A stretch of DNA of 64,000 nt from the NCBI GenBank assembly GCA_025094145.1, contig JALLLS010000082.1:89164-153163 (forward strand), in the 5' to 3' direction. This stretch comes from Spinellus fusiger. Lineage: Eukaryota > Mucoromycota > Mucoromycetes > Mucorales > Phycomycetaceae. Below the pieces are notes generated by a model, which did not search any database, was not told the DNA's origin, and saw nothing but the letters and a program-made list of their open reading frames with translations. A program made the position numbers and the translations under genes. Position 1 is the first letter of the stretch, and every line of letters begins with the position of its first letter. This document shows positions 11,582 through 23,879 of this stretch, in pieces.

Positions 11582-14500
11582 TTATAAACTAGTAGCAAAC
11601 ATAAATGCAGCAGCACTGCCTCCGCCTGAATCTCCTCCACCTCCAGGCCCAGATTCTGATGCCATATGGACTCCAGAAACACTGTGACCACCTACTGGAC
11701 CCATGGAATCCTCTGTGTAATGGTAGGGTCTTCTTGTCTGAACACCGTCAAGACCATAAGAAGTCTTGGTGCCCATATTGTTCACTTCAAGGGGAACATC
11801 AGAGTGCTTAATATCCACAGGCTGTCCAGGCATAGTGTAGTAGATATCAAGGCGTTCACAGGCCTCTTTGAGCTCCATCATGTAATTATTGTGTCGAAGC
11901 CAGCGACCCCCTGGATCTTGCCAGTTCTGAGTATGCTCAAAGTAGAATGTAATAGTGATTTTGTTCAGGTTCTCAAAGGCAACAATATTGGCACTGGAGG
12001 AGTCGACACTATAGAGCTTTGGGAATTTGTTACTCCATTCACGCATGTCTTCTCTTAGTTTATAAATCTTCCATGAAGGTGTCTTGAAATGAACATGAAG
12101 ATCTATTACAAAATAAAATGAGAGGTGGCTGCTATTACAGTAATGGGTTTCTTAACATTACCAATAGTTTCTCCTGTTCTTCCTGTACGACGACAATTGA
12201 TAATGTACTGAGATGCTAAAAGAGAGTTTTTTGCATAGACAATTGAACCATCCCATTTACTATTGAAGAATGAATGAATAAATAAATAAATAAATAAAAA
12301 GAATGGAAAAAGTGTTATAAAAAGAACTTACTTGAAAGTAGTCACCAATAAACCTACATTGTTTACCACCCAATTCTCAGTGCCAACAAGCACACGATCC
12401 CCAGCATCAAATGGGTGCTGAATAACAATAACATTATAATAGAACAGAATATATTAGAACAGAATAGAACAGAATAGGGATGTGAAAAGGCAGAAAGAGT
12501 ATGTATTTTTTGACTTACTGTTACAAATACAAAGATAATAGCTTCAAATGCATCTTTTGCACTGTTACCAAATACAAAACTAGCAGCAATAAATGCCGTC
12601 CAAAGAGGCATCAGAGAAGTGCCCACATTCACACCAAACGAGGCACATGTAATAATAGCCTAGACAGAAAACAATGCATGAGCTTATGAGTGATGTGCAT
12701 CGACAAAAACAAATTATAAATATAAATACAACCTACCCAAATAACAATAAATATAATCAACAGAATAATATCCAGCTTGCCTGTTGCTTGGGACAAATCT
12801 CTCATGGACCTTGCTAGATTTTTACGCTCACGGTAAATACGAACACATCCAGACCGAAGTTCTCGCTTGCTTACATCCCCACTACCATCTGCATCAAACA
12901 AGGCAAAGGCATTGGAGGCACCTTCATGGGTAGCAAAAAAGGGATGAAGATCACTCTCCACGAGAAACTCACGAATAGGTTCAGACCCCATAATATTATA
13001 AAAGATGCGTTTTGCCAGTGCCTTTGCTTGCTGTGAAGACGTCTTGAGCTGTACCTGACTTGACTTTAGTTTCTTGTAGCCACCTTTGATGAGTCTTCCA
13101 GGAACAGCCGCTGTAGCTGTACCAAGACGAAACCCACGCGCTCCATTGAAAAAGGACCTTTCATCTTGACTGTACCGTGAAAACCCTGTGTTTTCTCTAG
13201 GAGGAAGTCCAGGTCGAATCGGTGGTCCCTTTTCTTCTCTGGGTGTTTGGGGATCCTTTTCTTTCTTTTGGTTCTTCCATTTTTTGGAGAGATAAGCAAA
13301 GAATTTCTTATGCTCGTGTTGTTTTTCAGTATCAGAAGAGAGGGGCTCTTTTGTCTCGGGAGGTGGGCTTGGAGACTCTTCTTTTTCATCCTCCATGGTT
13401 TCCTTTATGCCTACGGGAGGAATCGAAATCAAAGTATCCATAGTATGGGTAGGAAAATGAACATTAGGTTTAGGATAGTTTTCTGGAGAGTCTGATCTGC
13501 TCGTAGGACGGGTAAGGATAGGCTGATTTGGTTTGGGCGATTTCTTATTGTTTCCCAGACATGCTTGGCCAAGATCGAGGGCATTTTCATCGAGAGATGT
13601 GGATCGACTCTGAATGCCCAATTCTTTTGGTTTTCTTCGGATACATTTTAGAAGGAATTCTTGGGGGGTTTTTCGTTTGACTCTTTTGAGTCTGTCTAAT
13701 ACTTTGAGGGCTCTGTCGTTGGTGATGATACGTTCCTCGTATGCTTTTCTAAACAAAACAAAACAAAACAAAACAAAATATAAAGAGTGAGTGGTTTTGG
13801 TTTGTGAAAACAGGTGGATTCTAAATGGCTGAATTTACTTGTGAAAACTCGTTACTGGTAAGACCAATTCATTGATATTTATCGAACAATGAGAAAAAGA
13901 AAAATCGTCCAAAGTAAGATTAGTATAAGTATTAGTATAAGTATAAGTATAAGTATAAGTATAAGTATAATCATGAGTGTATGCATGCATGGGTATATGT
14001 AATATATATGCATAGAGTATGTCCTATTTTTTTTACTTACCAATAAGTTGCAGAATAAATTTCTCAATAAACAATAACAAGGCAGCCATAAAACAGCATT
14101 GTAAAACACTCTGGATGATGCCTACATAATATGGCTCTTCTCCATCCATTGGTAAAAGAGCATTTGCTTTTATAAGTGCCCATGAACCCCATGCCCAGGC
14201 AGAAATGAGCCAACATTTGATGAATTTACGAAGGGCCATGTAGTACTAGATTCAAGAGGAAAGAGATCAGTCTATGTTGTTATACCTCTATACTTACAGA
14301 CAATCGCATGCGAAGTACTTCTGTATTATTAGGATTAAGATAGGCTGCACCCTTTTTAACAGCCCAGGGCAACACCTCCACAAAGATGTGGGACATGAAG
14401 CCAATGCACCACATAAAGGAGATCCATGTAAACCACATTTCAAGATGATAAGAAGTCATGGATTCTCTGTGGCGATGGCGATAGTTCATAAAGATGGAAA

Positions 14501-14903
14501 TATCAATGGCAATAAGAATACAAGCAAATAAAAAGACACAGGTCCAACCAATGGTGGATGAGTTGTTAGACAGGCAGATAAAGACACCACTGTGAGTGAA
14601 TCTTTTTTTTTGTTTCTTCTCGCTCTGTCCTTTCTTTTCATGTTCATCGTCGTCGTCTTCATCCTGTCCACCCCAGTCGAATTCTTCTGTGAGGGTGTGT
14701 CCATCAAGATCATGTGCTGTGACAAGGGCAGGTCCTGCCAATGAAGATAAGGGAATATCCACGGGAAGTCCCTCTTCAATCATGGACAAATCTTGAAGTT
14801 CATCATCTGTGGTAGGAATAGGGTTTTCTTCTTTCTTTTCTGGCTGATTTGGATCCATAGTAATGGACTCTTCACTCGTGTCTTTTTCTTTCAGGGCACT
14901 CAT
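11582..14903 (-). CDS. EF-hand mechanosensitive ion channel (MscS family, Msy1/Msy2-like), 8 exons
   Basis: Exons 14903-14298, 14245-14041, 13854-13839, 13748-12737, 12659-12519, 12417-12332, 12259-12162 and 12102-11582 total 2685 nt, 894 residues. The acidic N-terminus (DEDDDDEHE) is followed by four hydrophobic helices (TIGWTCVFLFACILIAIDI; WFTWISFMWCIGFMSHIFV; CWLISAWAWGSWALI; VLQCCFMAALLLFIEKFIL). Then comes a long basic cytosolic loop and an EF-hand with Ca2+-ligand spacing FDADGSGDVSKREL. The MscS pore helix (NSAKDAFEAIIFVFVT), the beta domain start HPFDAGDRVLVGTENWVV and a Gly/Ser-rich tail complete it. Fungal relatives sit in ER or vacuolar membranes and act in hypo-osmotic Ca2+ responses. 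Exon 3 is only 16 nt but keeps frame (VTSFHK...). An in-frame ATG at 14960 is an alternative start. Confidence 0.92.
13920..13970. repeat. (AGTATA)n microsatellite in channel-gene intron 2
   Basis: A run of about seven degenerate 6-bp units. It lies in the intron between the second exon and the 16-nt third exon of the mechanosensitive channel gene. Confidence 0.85.
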
Positions 14904-16014
14904 GGTATCTTGGAGTCGCTGTTTGAAAGAAATAGGACTAAAGACAGTGTCCAGGCACACAAAAACAAAGGATCAGAGAGAAGAGGCAGAAGCAGAAGCA
15001 GAATTACAGTCTTAATAAGATGGAGAAGAGAATGAATCCCCCTTACTGCACCACTCTTCAGCTTAATTAGAATACAAGATAGTCTTTCTGATAAGTCTAG
15101 CTTAAATAACACACAAGTCGGGTCCTTGAACAGAATGTTGCACTGGTTTTAAGGCTAGTGATCGGGCTCATTCTGCTCTTCTTGAATAAAGACAAGACCT
15201 ACAGCCCTGTTGATTTTATTTTTATTTTTATTTTTTATTTTTGATTTGTGTGTGTGTGTGTATGTGCACTGATGGAGAATCACAATGGATTGCTTGAGAT
15301 ATGAAAACACTGCCTTATGCCTTGGTATATCTCGGTTGAGCCGTTGTATTTGCTCCCTTGGTCTCTACTTGTTCTGCCCTGAGACTCTCTTGTCAAAGTC
15401 CGAAAGTAGACTGATCTATAAGTTGGAAAGATGATCTATTTCTATACTCTGGATTCCCAGGATTTGAATTGAGCGGAGAACCAAGTCATGTAGAATGGCT
15501 ATTTGTTTCGAATCAACTACGTCATGGATACTCCAAGGGCACCTCATCATCCTCAAGCCTTAAGGTTCGTCGAATGCCTCTATTTATGTTGTTGTGACTG
15601 GATAAGCAGTTGAATTTCTTCTTAATGATTTAGTATGGTGTGGACAGAAATACAAATGTGGGTCTAGAGAGTGGACGAGGTTCTTTTATTTATATTTATA
15701 TTGACTTAATATTTTCTGTCTAATTTCTTTTATTTTGCCTTTTCTGTCTAATTTTTCTGTTTAATTTTATTTGTAAGAGTGACACTACAAAAGTAACACT
15801 ACAGATGGACACAAGACAAAGAGAAAAGAAGAAGAAAAAGGGGGGATAAAGCGTCACTCCTACCACGCCTACCACGCCTACCACGCCTGTTGACACGGCC
15901 ATATGGTGTGTTGTTTATTGGATGAACAGCAAACACACATGGATACATCAAGAACAACCCTCTTCTCCTTTTTCCTATATAAAACCAATTCTATTGTTTA
16001 TTAGGTGGGCTGTT
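14904..16014. other. Intergenic, shared flank of channel gene and Per1-like gene
   Basis: No supported gene. Contains T-rich runs (15210-15240), a (GT)n tract at 15246-15262 and three copies of a 9-bp CTACCACGC unit near 15860-15887. It holds the 5' flank of the channel gene and the 3' flank of the Per1-like gene. Confidence 0.5.
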
Positions 16015-16980
16015 TTAAAGAAGTCTTTTTTTGTTAGCAGGAGTGGCCTCAGTGGCTGTTTCTACTTTGCAGTCTATAAGCAGAAACTGATAAAACAAAG
16101 GAATCATAGGTATAGTCACTGCATGCCACAGTGCATGGGCATCCAATACACCATGGAAAGGTGGGAAATCAAACACTTCCAGGCTCATGGCACAGGCCAA
16201 GAGAGTAACAGAAAGACCTGCCATCCAGGCATAAGGTCGTCTTTCTGTCTTTCCCCAGCGAGTGTATTGGAGCGTAGACCATCCCAGCCACAGCTTGGTC
16301 TGCAATACACCAATAATAACACAGGCCGTCATGTTGTAACCATAGTCAAAGCGAGCACCTAGGGACAGATAGGCAACATGGGCAGTAAATAGCAGGACAC
16401 ACACACATGTCAGTAGGCGTCTGGCAGTTCCACGCAGATAAAAGATACGAATCATTGCCAGATAGAAGCTGTAAAGAATGTACAGTCCAGCACTGAAGTA
16501 GTCGAGTTTCTCAGTCATACCAAAATCGCGTGTATGGAAAACAGTACTCCAGACCCAAGCATTCATAGCAAATACCGACATGATAACATAGTACTTCTTG
16601 AGGTCATAGGAGTCCTTGAGTTGTTGTTTGAGTATTCTGTAGTAGTAGGCATGGTACCAGCCATTAAGGAGAGAGAACAAGACAGCTGCTGGCTCCTGTA
16701 TGCCCCACAGACGGTGGAAAGGCCATTTGCCGTGGTATTGATGAACTGGCTCTCCCTTTTCAATGGCGAGTTGTGTGAGGGTATGCATACACTGGTATTG
16801 GCAGTCCTGATGATGTGTCCATGCTAAACACTGCAAGTGAAGTGGCAATGGCGCAGTCTCACTAGCACTGCACTGCTCAACACATGTGTGATAAGCAGGC
16901 TGGCGGTCACCACTTGAGGCGTGACATGTAGCCAAACACACTACGAGTGCCAAAACAATACGTTGTAATTGTAATAACAT
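16015..16980 (-). CDS. PER1: Per1/PGAP3-like GPI-anchor lipid-remodelling protein
   Basis: A single exon encodes 321 residues, close to the usual Per1 length. A signal peptide (MLLQLQRIVLALVVCLATCH) is followed by a lumenal Cys-rich region (residues ~25-75; CVEQC, HHQDCQYQC) and WPFHRLWGIQEPAAVLFSLL. About seven membrane helices follow. Family residues are visible: NGWYHAYYY, NAWVWSTVFHTRDF, TEKLDYFSA and the C-terminal HALWHAVTIP, the His/Asp set of the CREST hydrolase superfamily. Per1 acts in the ER on newly made GPI anchors and is needed to remove the unsaturated sn-2 acyl chain. The C-terminus (PANKKRLL) has a dibasic motif compatible with ER retention. Confidence 0.95.
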   Translation of the reverse strand: MLLQLQRIVLALVVCLATCHASSGDRQPAYHTCVEQCSASETAPLPLHLQCLAWTHHQDCQYQCMHTLTQLAIEKGEPVHQYHGKWPFHRLWGIQEPAAVLFSLLNGWYHAYYYRILKQQLKDSYDLKKYYVIMSVFAMNAWVWSTVFHTRDFGMTEKLDYFSAGLYILYSFYLAMIRIFYLRGTARRLLTCVCVLLFTAHVAYLSLGARFDYGYNMTACVIIGVLQTKLWLGWSTLQYTRWGKTERRPYAWMAGLSVTLLACAMSLEVFDFPPFHGVLDAHALWHAVTIPMIPLFYQFLLIDCKVETATEATPANKKRLL

Positions 16981-17194
16981 TCAATGTAGAATAGGTACAG
17001 TAGTAATAATTATAATTATGATAATAACAGTAATAGTGAAATAGCAGGGTCAATAGGAGTCTATCTATCTATCAGTGGCGTTGTAGTGTCAATAAGAGGA
17101 AAAAGGAAAAAGGAAAAAGGAAATGGCGGCAGGAAATGAGAACGTGGCAGGAGAAAAAGAAAGAAAGCAGAAAAAAGAACAAGGGACTGTCTTA

Positions 17195-18948
17195 TTACCA
17201 AGGCACCTCCAGGGACACTTGTTCAGTGACAGCAATGCCTTGACTCACTACTCTTTCTGCACTTGCCACACACCCTTCTAGCAAAGGAATCCCCTTCCAA
17301 CAGTAAGAACCTACAAACCATAGTCCATTCTTCCCTTGGCATGGTCCCAACCGAGTCTTGCTATCATCATGGCCCGTGAATTCAAACAGGTACTTCTGCA
17401 CAGCCTGTTTGGAAGACAATGTCACCGTGGCACGCTCAAACCACGAAGCAGACAGAATATGTTTAGGACTAGGTGCAATACAAGGGTTCGTTGTCTGCAG
17501 GTAAAGAATGTCTTCTTCTTTGTCCTTTTCTACATCATGTGTCATATTAAGAATGTGTGTGGTCATTGTGGTGCTGTGAGGAAAGGAGACAGTGTATCTG
17601 CTCTTGATCGGCTGTACAGAGGCATCGACTGTGGCAAGATTAAGGGCTTTCCAATGCTCCCTGCTTTCTGGCAATAAACTCGTGTCTGTATGATTGATGA
17701 CAATTGAATTCTCATAGGAGAACTGTCGGAGCATGTGGATTTGTGCCTCAAGAACACTGGAGGTGTCTTTTACATCCTGCCATTCTTCATAAACACCTGG
17801 TGTCTGTTGAGCAAGATGTTGCTGCCACTCCTTCAACAAGACAAGTGCTTGGTTGCCTTGGGTAGCAAATATCACATGATCAAATCCGTGGATCTCTCCA
17901 TGGTTGTCCTGCAGTGACAGTCGATGGGTGCTGCCAGAACGGATGGACTGAATGTGTGTGTTGAGATGAATGTGTTGCAACGGAGTCGACAGTCTATCCA
18001 CAACCTGGCGTACACCACTGCCTGCAATGTAGGATTCCTGGAACAATCCCATGGCCATGTATTCTATCACAGAACCAACAAAACACACCTCATCAGTCGG
18101 GTGCTCCTGCTACAGGTGCTCTATGCTTACCAAGAATATCAGCTGCTGGATAATTCAGCATGGATTCCCATGAATTAGTGCAGACAGCTGAAAACAGTGG
18201 CACAAAGATAGAGTGTACGAAATAAGGGTGGATAGAGTGCTGTTGGAACCATTGTTGGAGAGTCATGTTGGAAATAGGATGGCTTGGGTTACTTAGATGG
18301 CCTCGGTAGTAATACCACAGAGAGAGGATCATAAGCCAAGCATAGGAGGCACCTACAATCAGCCCCATCCAGCATAAGCCAAACATCTCTTTGATGGACT
18401 CTCCTAAAGATGCAGTGGACTGTTTATGGAAATTAAGCTGGCCCACCGTACGAGACCCGCTGTAGGTCATGTAAGAGCGGTAGGTGGTCGCTGGTGGAGT
18501 AGGAGGGGTGGCTTCGGAGGCCTCAATTCGATACCAGCCAAAGCTGAATCTTGCTGTCTTGATGTCGATTGCTAAATGTCTGTAGAGTCGAAATAAATGG
18601 GAATAGTAGCCTATGGAAGGAGGGTCAACATCAAGATGCGAATCAAAAGTAGGATTCCATTCTTACCCGACATAAAAGACCGCATTGGCACCTAGAAGGC
18701 ACTCTTAAGTTATTGCCCATTCATCAGTCTATTTACCTTACATCAATTCGAAATTTATCATTGTAGCCCACAGAAATAGAGGCAGCATCCATGCCTAGAG
18801 TTGCGTTCTTCTCAAATAAATGCACCTGGAAGCGTACATTGTCTTGACTGCCTGTTTCACTTTTGGTGAGCATGTAGGCAGATGTCAATCCAGCTAAACC
18901 AGAGCCTATGACAGCTACTTTGACTATGCGCTCTTCTGCTTCGGACAT
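17195..18948 (-). CDS. FAD-dependent oxidoreductase (flavin amine-oxidase type), 4 exons
   Basis: Exons 18948-18742, 18691-18667, 18610-18131 and 18063-17195 total 1581 nt, 526 residues. The N-terminal Rossmann dinucleotide-binding motif VAVIGSGLAGLTSAYML (residues ~9-25) is followed by HLFEKNATLGMDAAS, then DVPMRSFMSGYYSHLFRLY, as in the bacterial predicted NAD/FAD-binding proteins of COG2907. The middle carries YIAGSGVRQVVDRLS and DHVIFATQGNQALVLL. The C-terminal FAD block is GLWFVGSYCWKGIPLLEGCVASAERV. A strongly hydrophobic segment near residues 120-145 (LCWMGLIVGASYAWLMILSL) suggests membrane association. Exon 2 is 25 nt. The substrate is unknown. An upstream ATG at 19011 is open but adds an unlikely leader. 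Confidence 0.85.
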
Positions 18949-21900
18949 TGAACAAAGATGAGATACTGTGCAAAATCTTAATGGAAACAATAAAGAGAAG
19001 TTAGTGAACATGAGAAGGTTTTGAGATCATTTTATTACAAAATTAAAACAGCGCATAGAAATATTCTCTACTCTATGGATTCACTGTCAGCAGCGTAACA
19101 GAGATGGGACTTAATAAATACAACAGTAGTTTATCAATGCCCAGAAACAGTTCAGTCATTAATAGTCTATAGAGATGATCTTACCGTGGAACCTATATAA
19201 CAATGGACACTCTTAAAAACCAAAAGAGAATGGAGAGAGAATGGAAAGAGAAAAAGAAAAAGGCACAGTCAATGGATCCATGGGCCAATGCCAGTGATAC
19301 GAATAGTCTCTCATTAGTCTGCACATAATACCATTGTAAATCAATAGCATCCCTGTATTTCTTTAATATATAATCAGTACAATGGTCTGTATGGATTCCA
19401 TTGAAGAACCCATCATTATCATTATCATTATCATCATGCACTGATGCTTTACTCTTGCCTGTCTTCTAATGTCATGGAACTTAGCATTTGCCTAGAGTGC
19501 ATTATGATATCATTATGAAGCTGGAATAACAGCGATATATCACTAAAAATAAAGAATGAATTGCTTTGGAAAACATTCTATACGTCTTCTCTGATTATCC
19601 TTTGCCTCCATGCTTTATTATGATTAAGGTGAGTCAATGGGGTCTATACAGGAGTATTCAACTGAAACCTAAAACAATAAAACAATAAAACATAGGCCAT
19701 CTCTAGGACTTTTGTGTCTTGGACTCATTCTTTTATTATGTTATGAAGAGTATCTATAATGGTTCACTCTACATCTCTCATGACCATAAGTAAGGGTCCC
19801 AGATCTACCAAAGGCATAAAGAATAAGGTGGCCTATCTATAGGTAATAAAACAGTGGATATTCTCCTGTACCATAAATAGTCTGGCTAGGCTAAACAAAT
19901 GTCTAGAAATAAAGTTGTTCTTTTATTTCTCTTTCTTTTTCTTTTATTTTATTAGCCCTCAGTTTATCAGCACTTTAGTTTGGGGTGGAAACAGTAAGAG
20001 ATCAAACTAAGGGGACGACCACAAAAAGAGGACCATAAGCCTTTGATGCTATACATCTATTTTGAAATGCCTGATTTATTTTTCATGTGTTTTTACATGG
20101 ATCACATTACATGAAACAAAACAGTGATAGTATACAATCAAATGAGATGCAGTACATTCTAGGTTGTGATTTTAATCCATAGTCTCTCAAAGGCACAGGT
20201 CTTGAGTGATATTCAATGCATACAATGAGACAGGCTTATATGTCTTGGATATCTACTGTCATATTTATAAATATCTATCTATATCTATATATACATTTAT
20301 ATACATTTATATAGAAAGAGAGAATCCCCAAACTGTCGTAATTTCAATATTCATGGACTGGATGCTTTCAAGAGGAATGCTGACGGCAACATGCATTCCT
20401 ATAGTCTACAACGAAAACAGCCTAAATGCCTAGATTAAAAAATATTTGTTCTTTTATCCATCATGTCACAGAGTACATTTTTATTATGAAATGAGATACA
20501 GACATAAGGCTACGACCTATAATGGATGGCTCTTCTACACTTGAAGAGAGAGAGTGTGTGGCTATCCTTTTTAAAGAATGAATCGAAACCATCAGTTCAC
20601 CAACAAACAAAAAGATTCCAAATAAACAATGACTCTATAAGCCACTCTGTAGAAAACAAAGACTGAAAAAAGTACGACACTGTGTTTTATATCTCTATCT
20701 CTATACTATGACTGTGATCTCTAGAAAGTATGACAAAGATAGCTAGGGAGGAGAGACAAAACATATCTCTTCCCAACAAAAATAATAATGAGAGGCAAAA
20801 AGAGTTAGAATTGATTTCTGAATGGCTATTATAGGTGGCTGAAAAGGAATAAGGGGATCATGAGAGTTGGTGTTAGTTGAAAGAGATTTGATAAAAAGAA
20901 AAAGGAAATAACATATGCTAATTATATGTATCTGTATTCATTCAAAAACTCAGGAGATGACACCTACACTATGAGAACATGTATAAAAAATAGACTTAGT
21001 AAATGATACACATAGAGCTGATCTTTTTTATTCTTTTAAAAATAAAAAAATAAAAAATAAATGCCATGGAAAGTGGTAGACATAAAATAGAAAAAGAAAA
21101 TATATTTTCAAAGAAGTAGGAATATCGCCTGTGGGAATATCAGCAGTTGAAATCAACCCATAGATCGGTGATCTCAACAAATGACTTCTCATCTAACAGT
21201 GGTACCACTTGGAATTAAAAGAACCTTGTTTGATAAATGGCTTAAAGGTAACTTTTGATTGTAACCTTATACTAAGAGACAAAAGACTCTTTCTATTTCA
21301 TACAGTATAAGAACAAAGGGAATGGGGTGGGCTATCTATTTCCAAGCTGATCAGAGATAAGGAAATGCAATCATACAATAATTCTGTGAATAAAATAACA
21401 CACACAGAAATGATCGTGGCTAACCATTGTGTGGCCTTGCATAAAACAGACACTGCATTCATTGGATAACATACATTAACAATCGTATCAAGTATCAACT
21501 AAGCTCGTATAACCTGTAATTTATGACCCTTTATTAACGATTGTTTATCATTATTCTCATGAAAGAATAATTTGCTTATTTCAAATTAAGATAATTTAAG
21601 ATAACTTTGTCTTTATTGTATTTCTCAAGTGAAAGTCTCTACTATGGATCTATGCTACAAAGGTCTACTGATTCTGTTGGTTATCTATACACATACACAC
21701 ATACCTGATAGTCTTCATCGTGCAAGTGATGTTTATAAAGTTCTGGCTGGACTCAAATCATCTTATACAGACTCCATTCATCAAGCTCAAGTTATAATGA
21801 CTGGGAAAATTAGCTTTCCTCGGGCCTAAAGGAGAATGAAAATAGAAAATAAAAAGATATCCAAAAAAAAATACCCCATAAAAAACTTAAGTTTCTCCGT

Positions 21901-22183
21901 TTTGTACACACGTAGAACAAAAATAGGTTGTTTTACTGTTTTTTTTTTTTTTTTAAAAAAAAAAGTCAGCCTTCTAATAATTTCTTAATCCCTCATGAAT
22001 CTTCATACATTTTTTGAGATAATAATTCAGATGACACCAATACTGCTTACTGGTATTAAATAGCAGTGAATGAATTTGATTTTTTTTTTAAATAAAAAAA
22101 AGATGGAGAAATGAAAAGAATGAGATGACACTGGTGACAAAAATCTCTCATACATCAAACATAAGACATCTTTAATCAATAAA

Positions 22184-22217
<34 letters not shown>

Positions 22218-23289
22218 ACTGTCTTTTTTTGTTATAGGCATGATAGGATGCCTAATACATAGAACAACATTCCTAAAGTCCCCATCAAATAAAAATAATT
22301 AACGAGAATCAGTATGCTGTTCTATACAAATGAATTCTAAACATCAGGCTCAATACTAAGGTTGGACATAATAGAGTGAAGATGGTAACTTTTATAAACA
22401 ATAAATTGCCATTACAAATCGGGCACTATTACTGCTTCCTAACTAAAAAATTTCTCCCCAGAAACTTCTTAGAAGAGAGTGTTTATTGACAGGGTGTAGA
22501 TCAATTACAAAGGATGACTCTTGCTTGCGTAATCCAAAGAATGGGTTTGTGCTGACTAAAAGTCATACAGAAATAGGGCTCAGGTAGGCTTATAAACATT
22601 TTTATTGAACATGAGGGCAATGGTGCTCTGCTGTTTATGAAATAAAGTCAGAGTCAAGTACATGAACAGTAATGACAGTAAAAGATTCTCAAGAAATTAA
22701 GGCATTTTAACTGCATCGAATCAATTGATGTTTTGTTTGTTTGTTTTTAAAAGAAAATAAAATAAAAAGCAACATAAGCGGTGTAGTGAGAAGTTGGTTT
22801 GGTGGGAGAAACAATTCAAAGGTTTATATGCTATAAAGAGCAATAGTCCCAAAAGAAAAAAAAAGAGGCTGGTTAGCGGCTTGGAAGAGATGAGTTAGTT
22901 TTGAGCTTTATTTTTATTCTTTGAAATCTTGATGGAAGCTTTTGTTTGACAAAAATATCATCATTCATCAGATAGCAACATAGAGGTCATTAATTAATCT
23001 TGAGAATTCATATATCTTAAGTCAATTGAGTAGGTTGGGCATATAAAACCTAAGCTATTCAGGTGGTAGGTGTTTTGGTGCTGAAATGAGACACACCTAG
23101 CTATTGAATATTCAAAGGATAGATACATCAGATAGCATACAGTCATACTCAATTGAATTTAATACCTTTGACAATATATTTTAAGATAAAGTAGATGGGA
23201 TATGTTCAACATTAAATAAAATACTTCACATTTGAACTAGAAGCCTCAAACTTTAGCATACCAAAGCTCAGTATATTTAATTATAGAAA
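18949..23289. other. Gene-poor AT-rich region
   Basis: No gene supported on either strand. Longest frames are under 85 codons and show no family motif. A 66-codon plus-strand frame at 21629-21829 lies beside splice-like sites but I cannot link it to anything. The region has poly(T)/poly(A) palindromes near 21940-21965 and 22080-22098, and a hexanucleotide repeat at 22185-22217. Confidence 0.5.
22185..22217. repeat. (GTTGCT)n tandem repeat
   Basis: Five to six units of TGTTGC with one end variant (TGTTAC). It is intergenic and in no open frame that I can support. Confidence 0.9.
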
Positions 23290-23705
23290 ATAAAATAATA
23301 ATAAAATAATTAATATTTTGTATGGCCTCCTTTGGCATCAATGACTGTCTGGTATCTGTCCATCATACTTTGAATTTATTGTTGTGCAAGTTCAATACAA
23401 ACTTTCTCCCACTCTTCTGCAAGTAGAGCCTTCAAACACTCAACATTGACAATAGATACCCCTATTTCTTCAATTCATCTTTCCAAGGCCCACTAGAGGT
23501 GTTCAATTGAGTTCAAGTCAGGGATTTGTGTGTGATAGTACTCAAAGAACCCTAATCTGATGTGTCTCTTTCCACCACCTAGCATAGGACTCAGTATGGT
23601 AGTCAGCACCCTCTTCTTAGAACAAAAACTCATGGGCCAAATCCGCCTGACCAAAAACAACTCCAGAGCATGACACCACCGCAACTAAACTTTGTTGTTA
23701 GAACA
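23290..23705 (-). pseudogene. Tc1-type transposase fragment, C-terminal part
   Basis: Read on the minus strand, frames interrupted by stops give GGVMLWSCFWSGGFGP (the GGGSVMVWGCF block after the first catalytic Asp), then PDLNSIEHLWWALERRI (catalytic Glu block), then WEKVCIELAQQ and a last piece MMDRYQTVIDAKGGHTKY, the usual Tc1 C-terminus. The segment between the GGVMLW and PDLN blocks, which should hold the second catalytic Asp, is largely missing. No inverted repeats or target duplication found. Confidence 0.8.
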
Positions 23706-23879
23706 ATATACAGTCCCATGTAATGACTAAACAAAAAATCAATTATCTTATTTTTTCTTTTGAAAAATAAAGGCATATCTATCAGTCTAAGATGTTCATA
23801 ATAAAAGGTTCATGGAATAACACAGGAATTAGAGCAGGTTTTCTTTAAATGATTTTTTATATTCTTATTATAATGATAT

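Noticed and set aside
14596..14796. Plus-strand Ser/Cys-rich frame
   Set aside because: Antisense to the acidic Asp/Glu-rich N-terminus of the channel; composition is explained by that.
16534..16827. Plus-strand 97-codon frame inside the Per1-like gene
   Set aside because: Antisense to a clearly conserved coding exon; no motif of its own.
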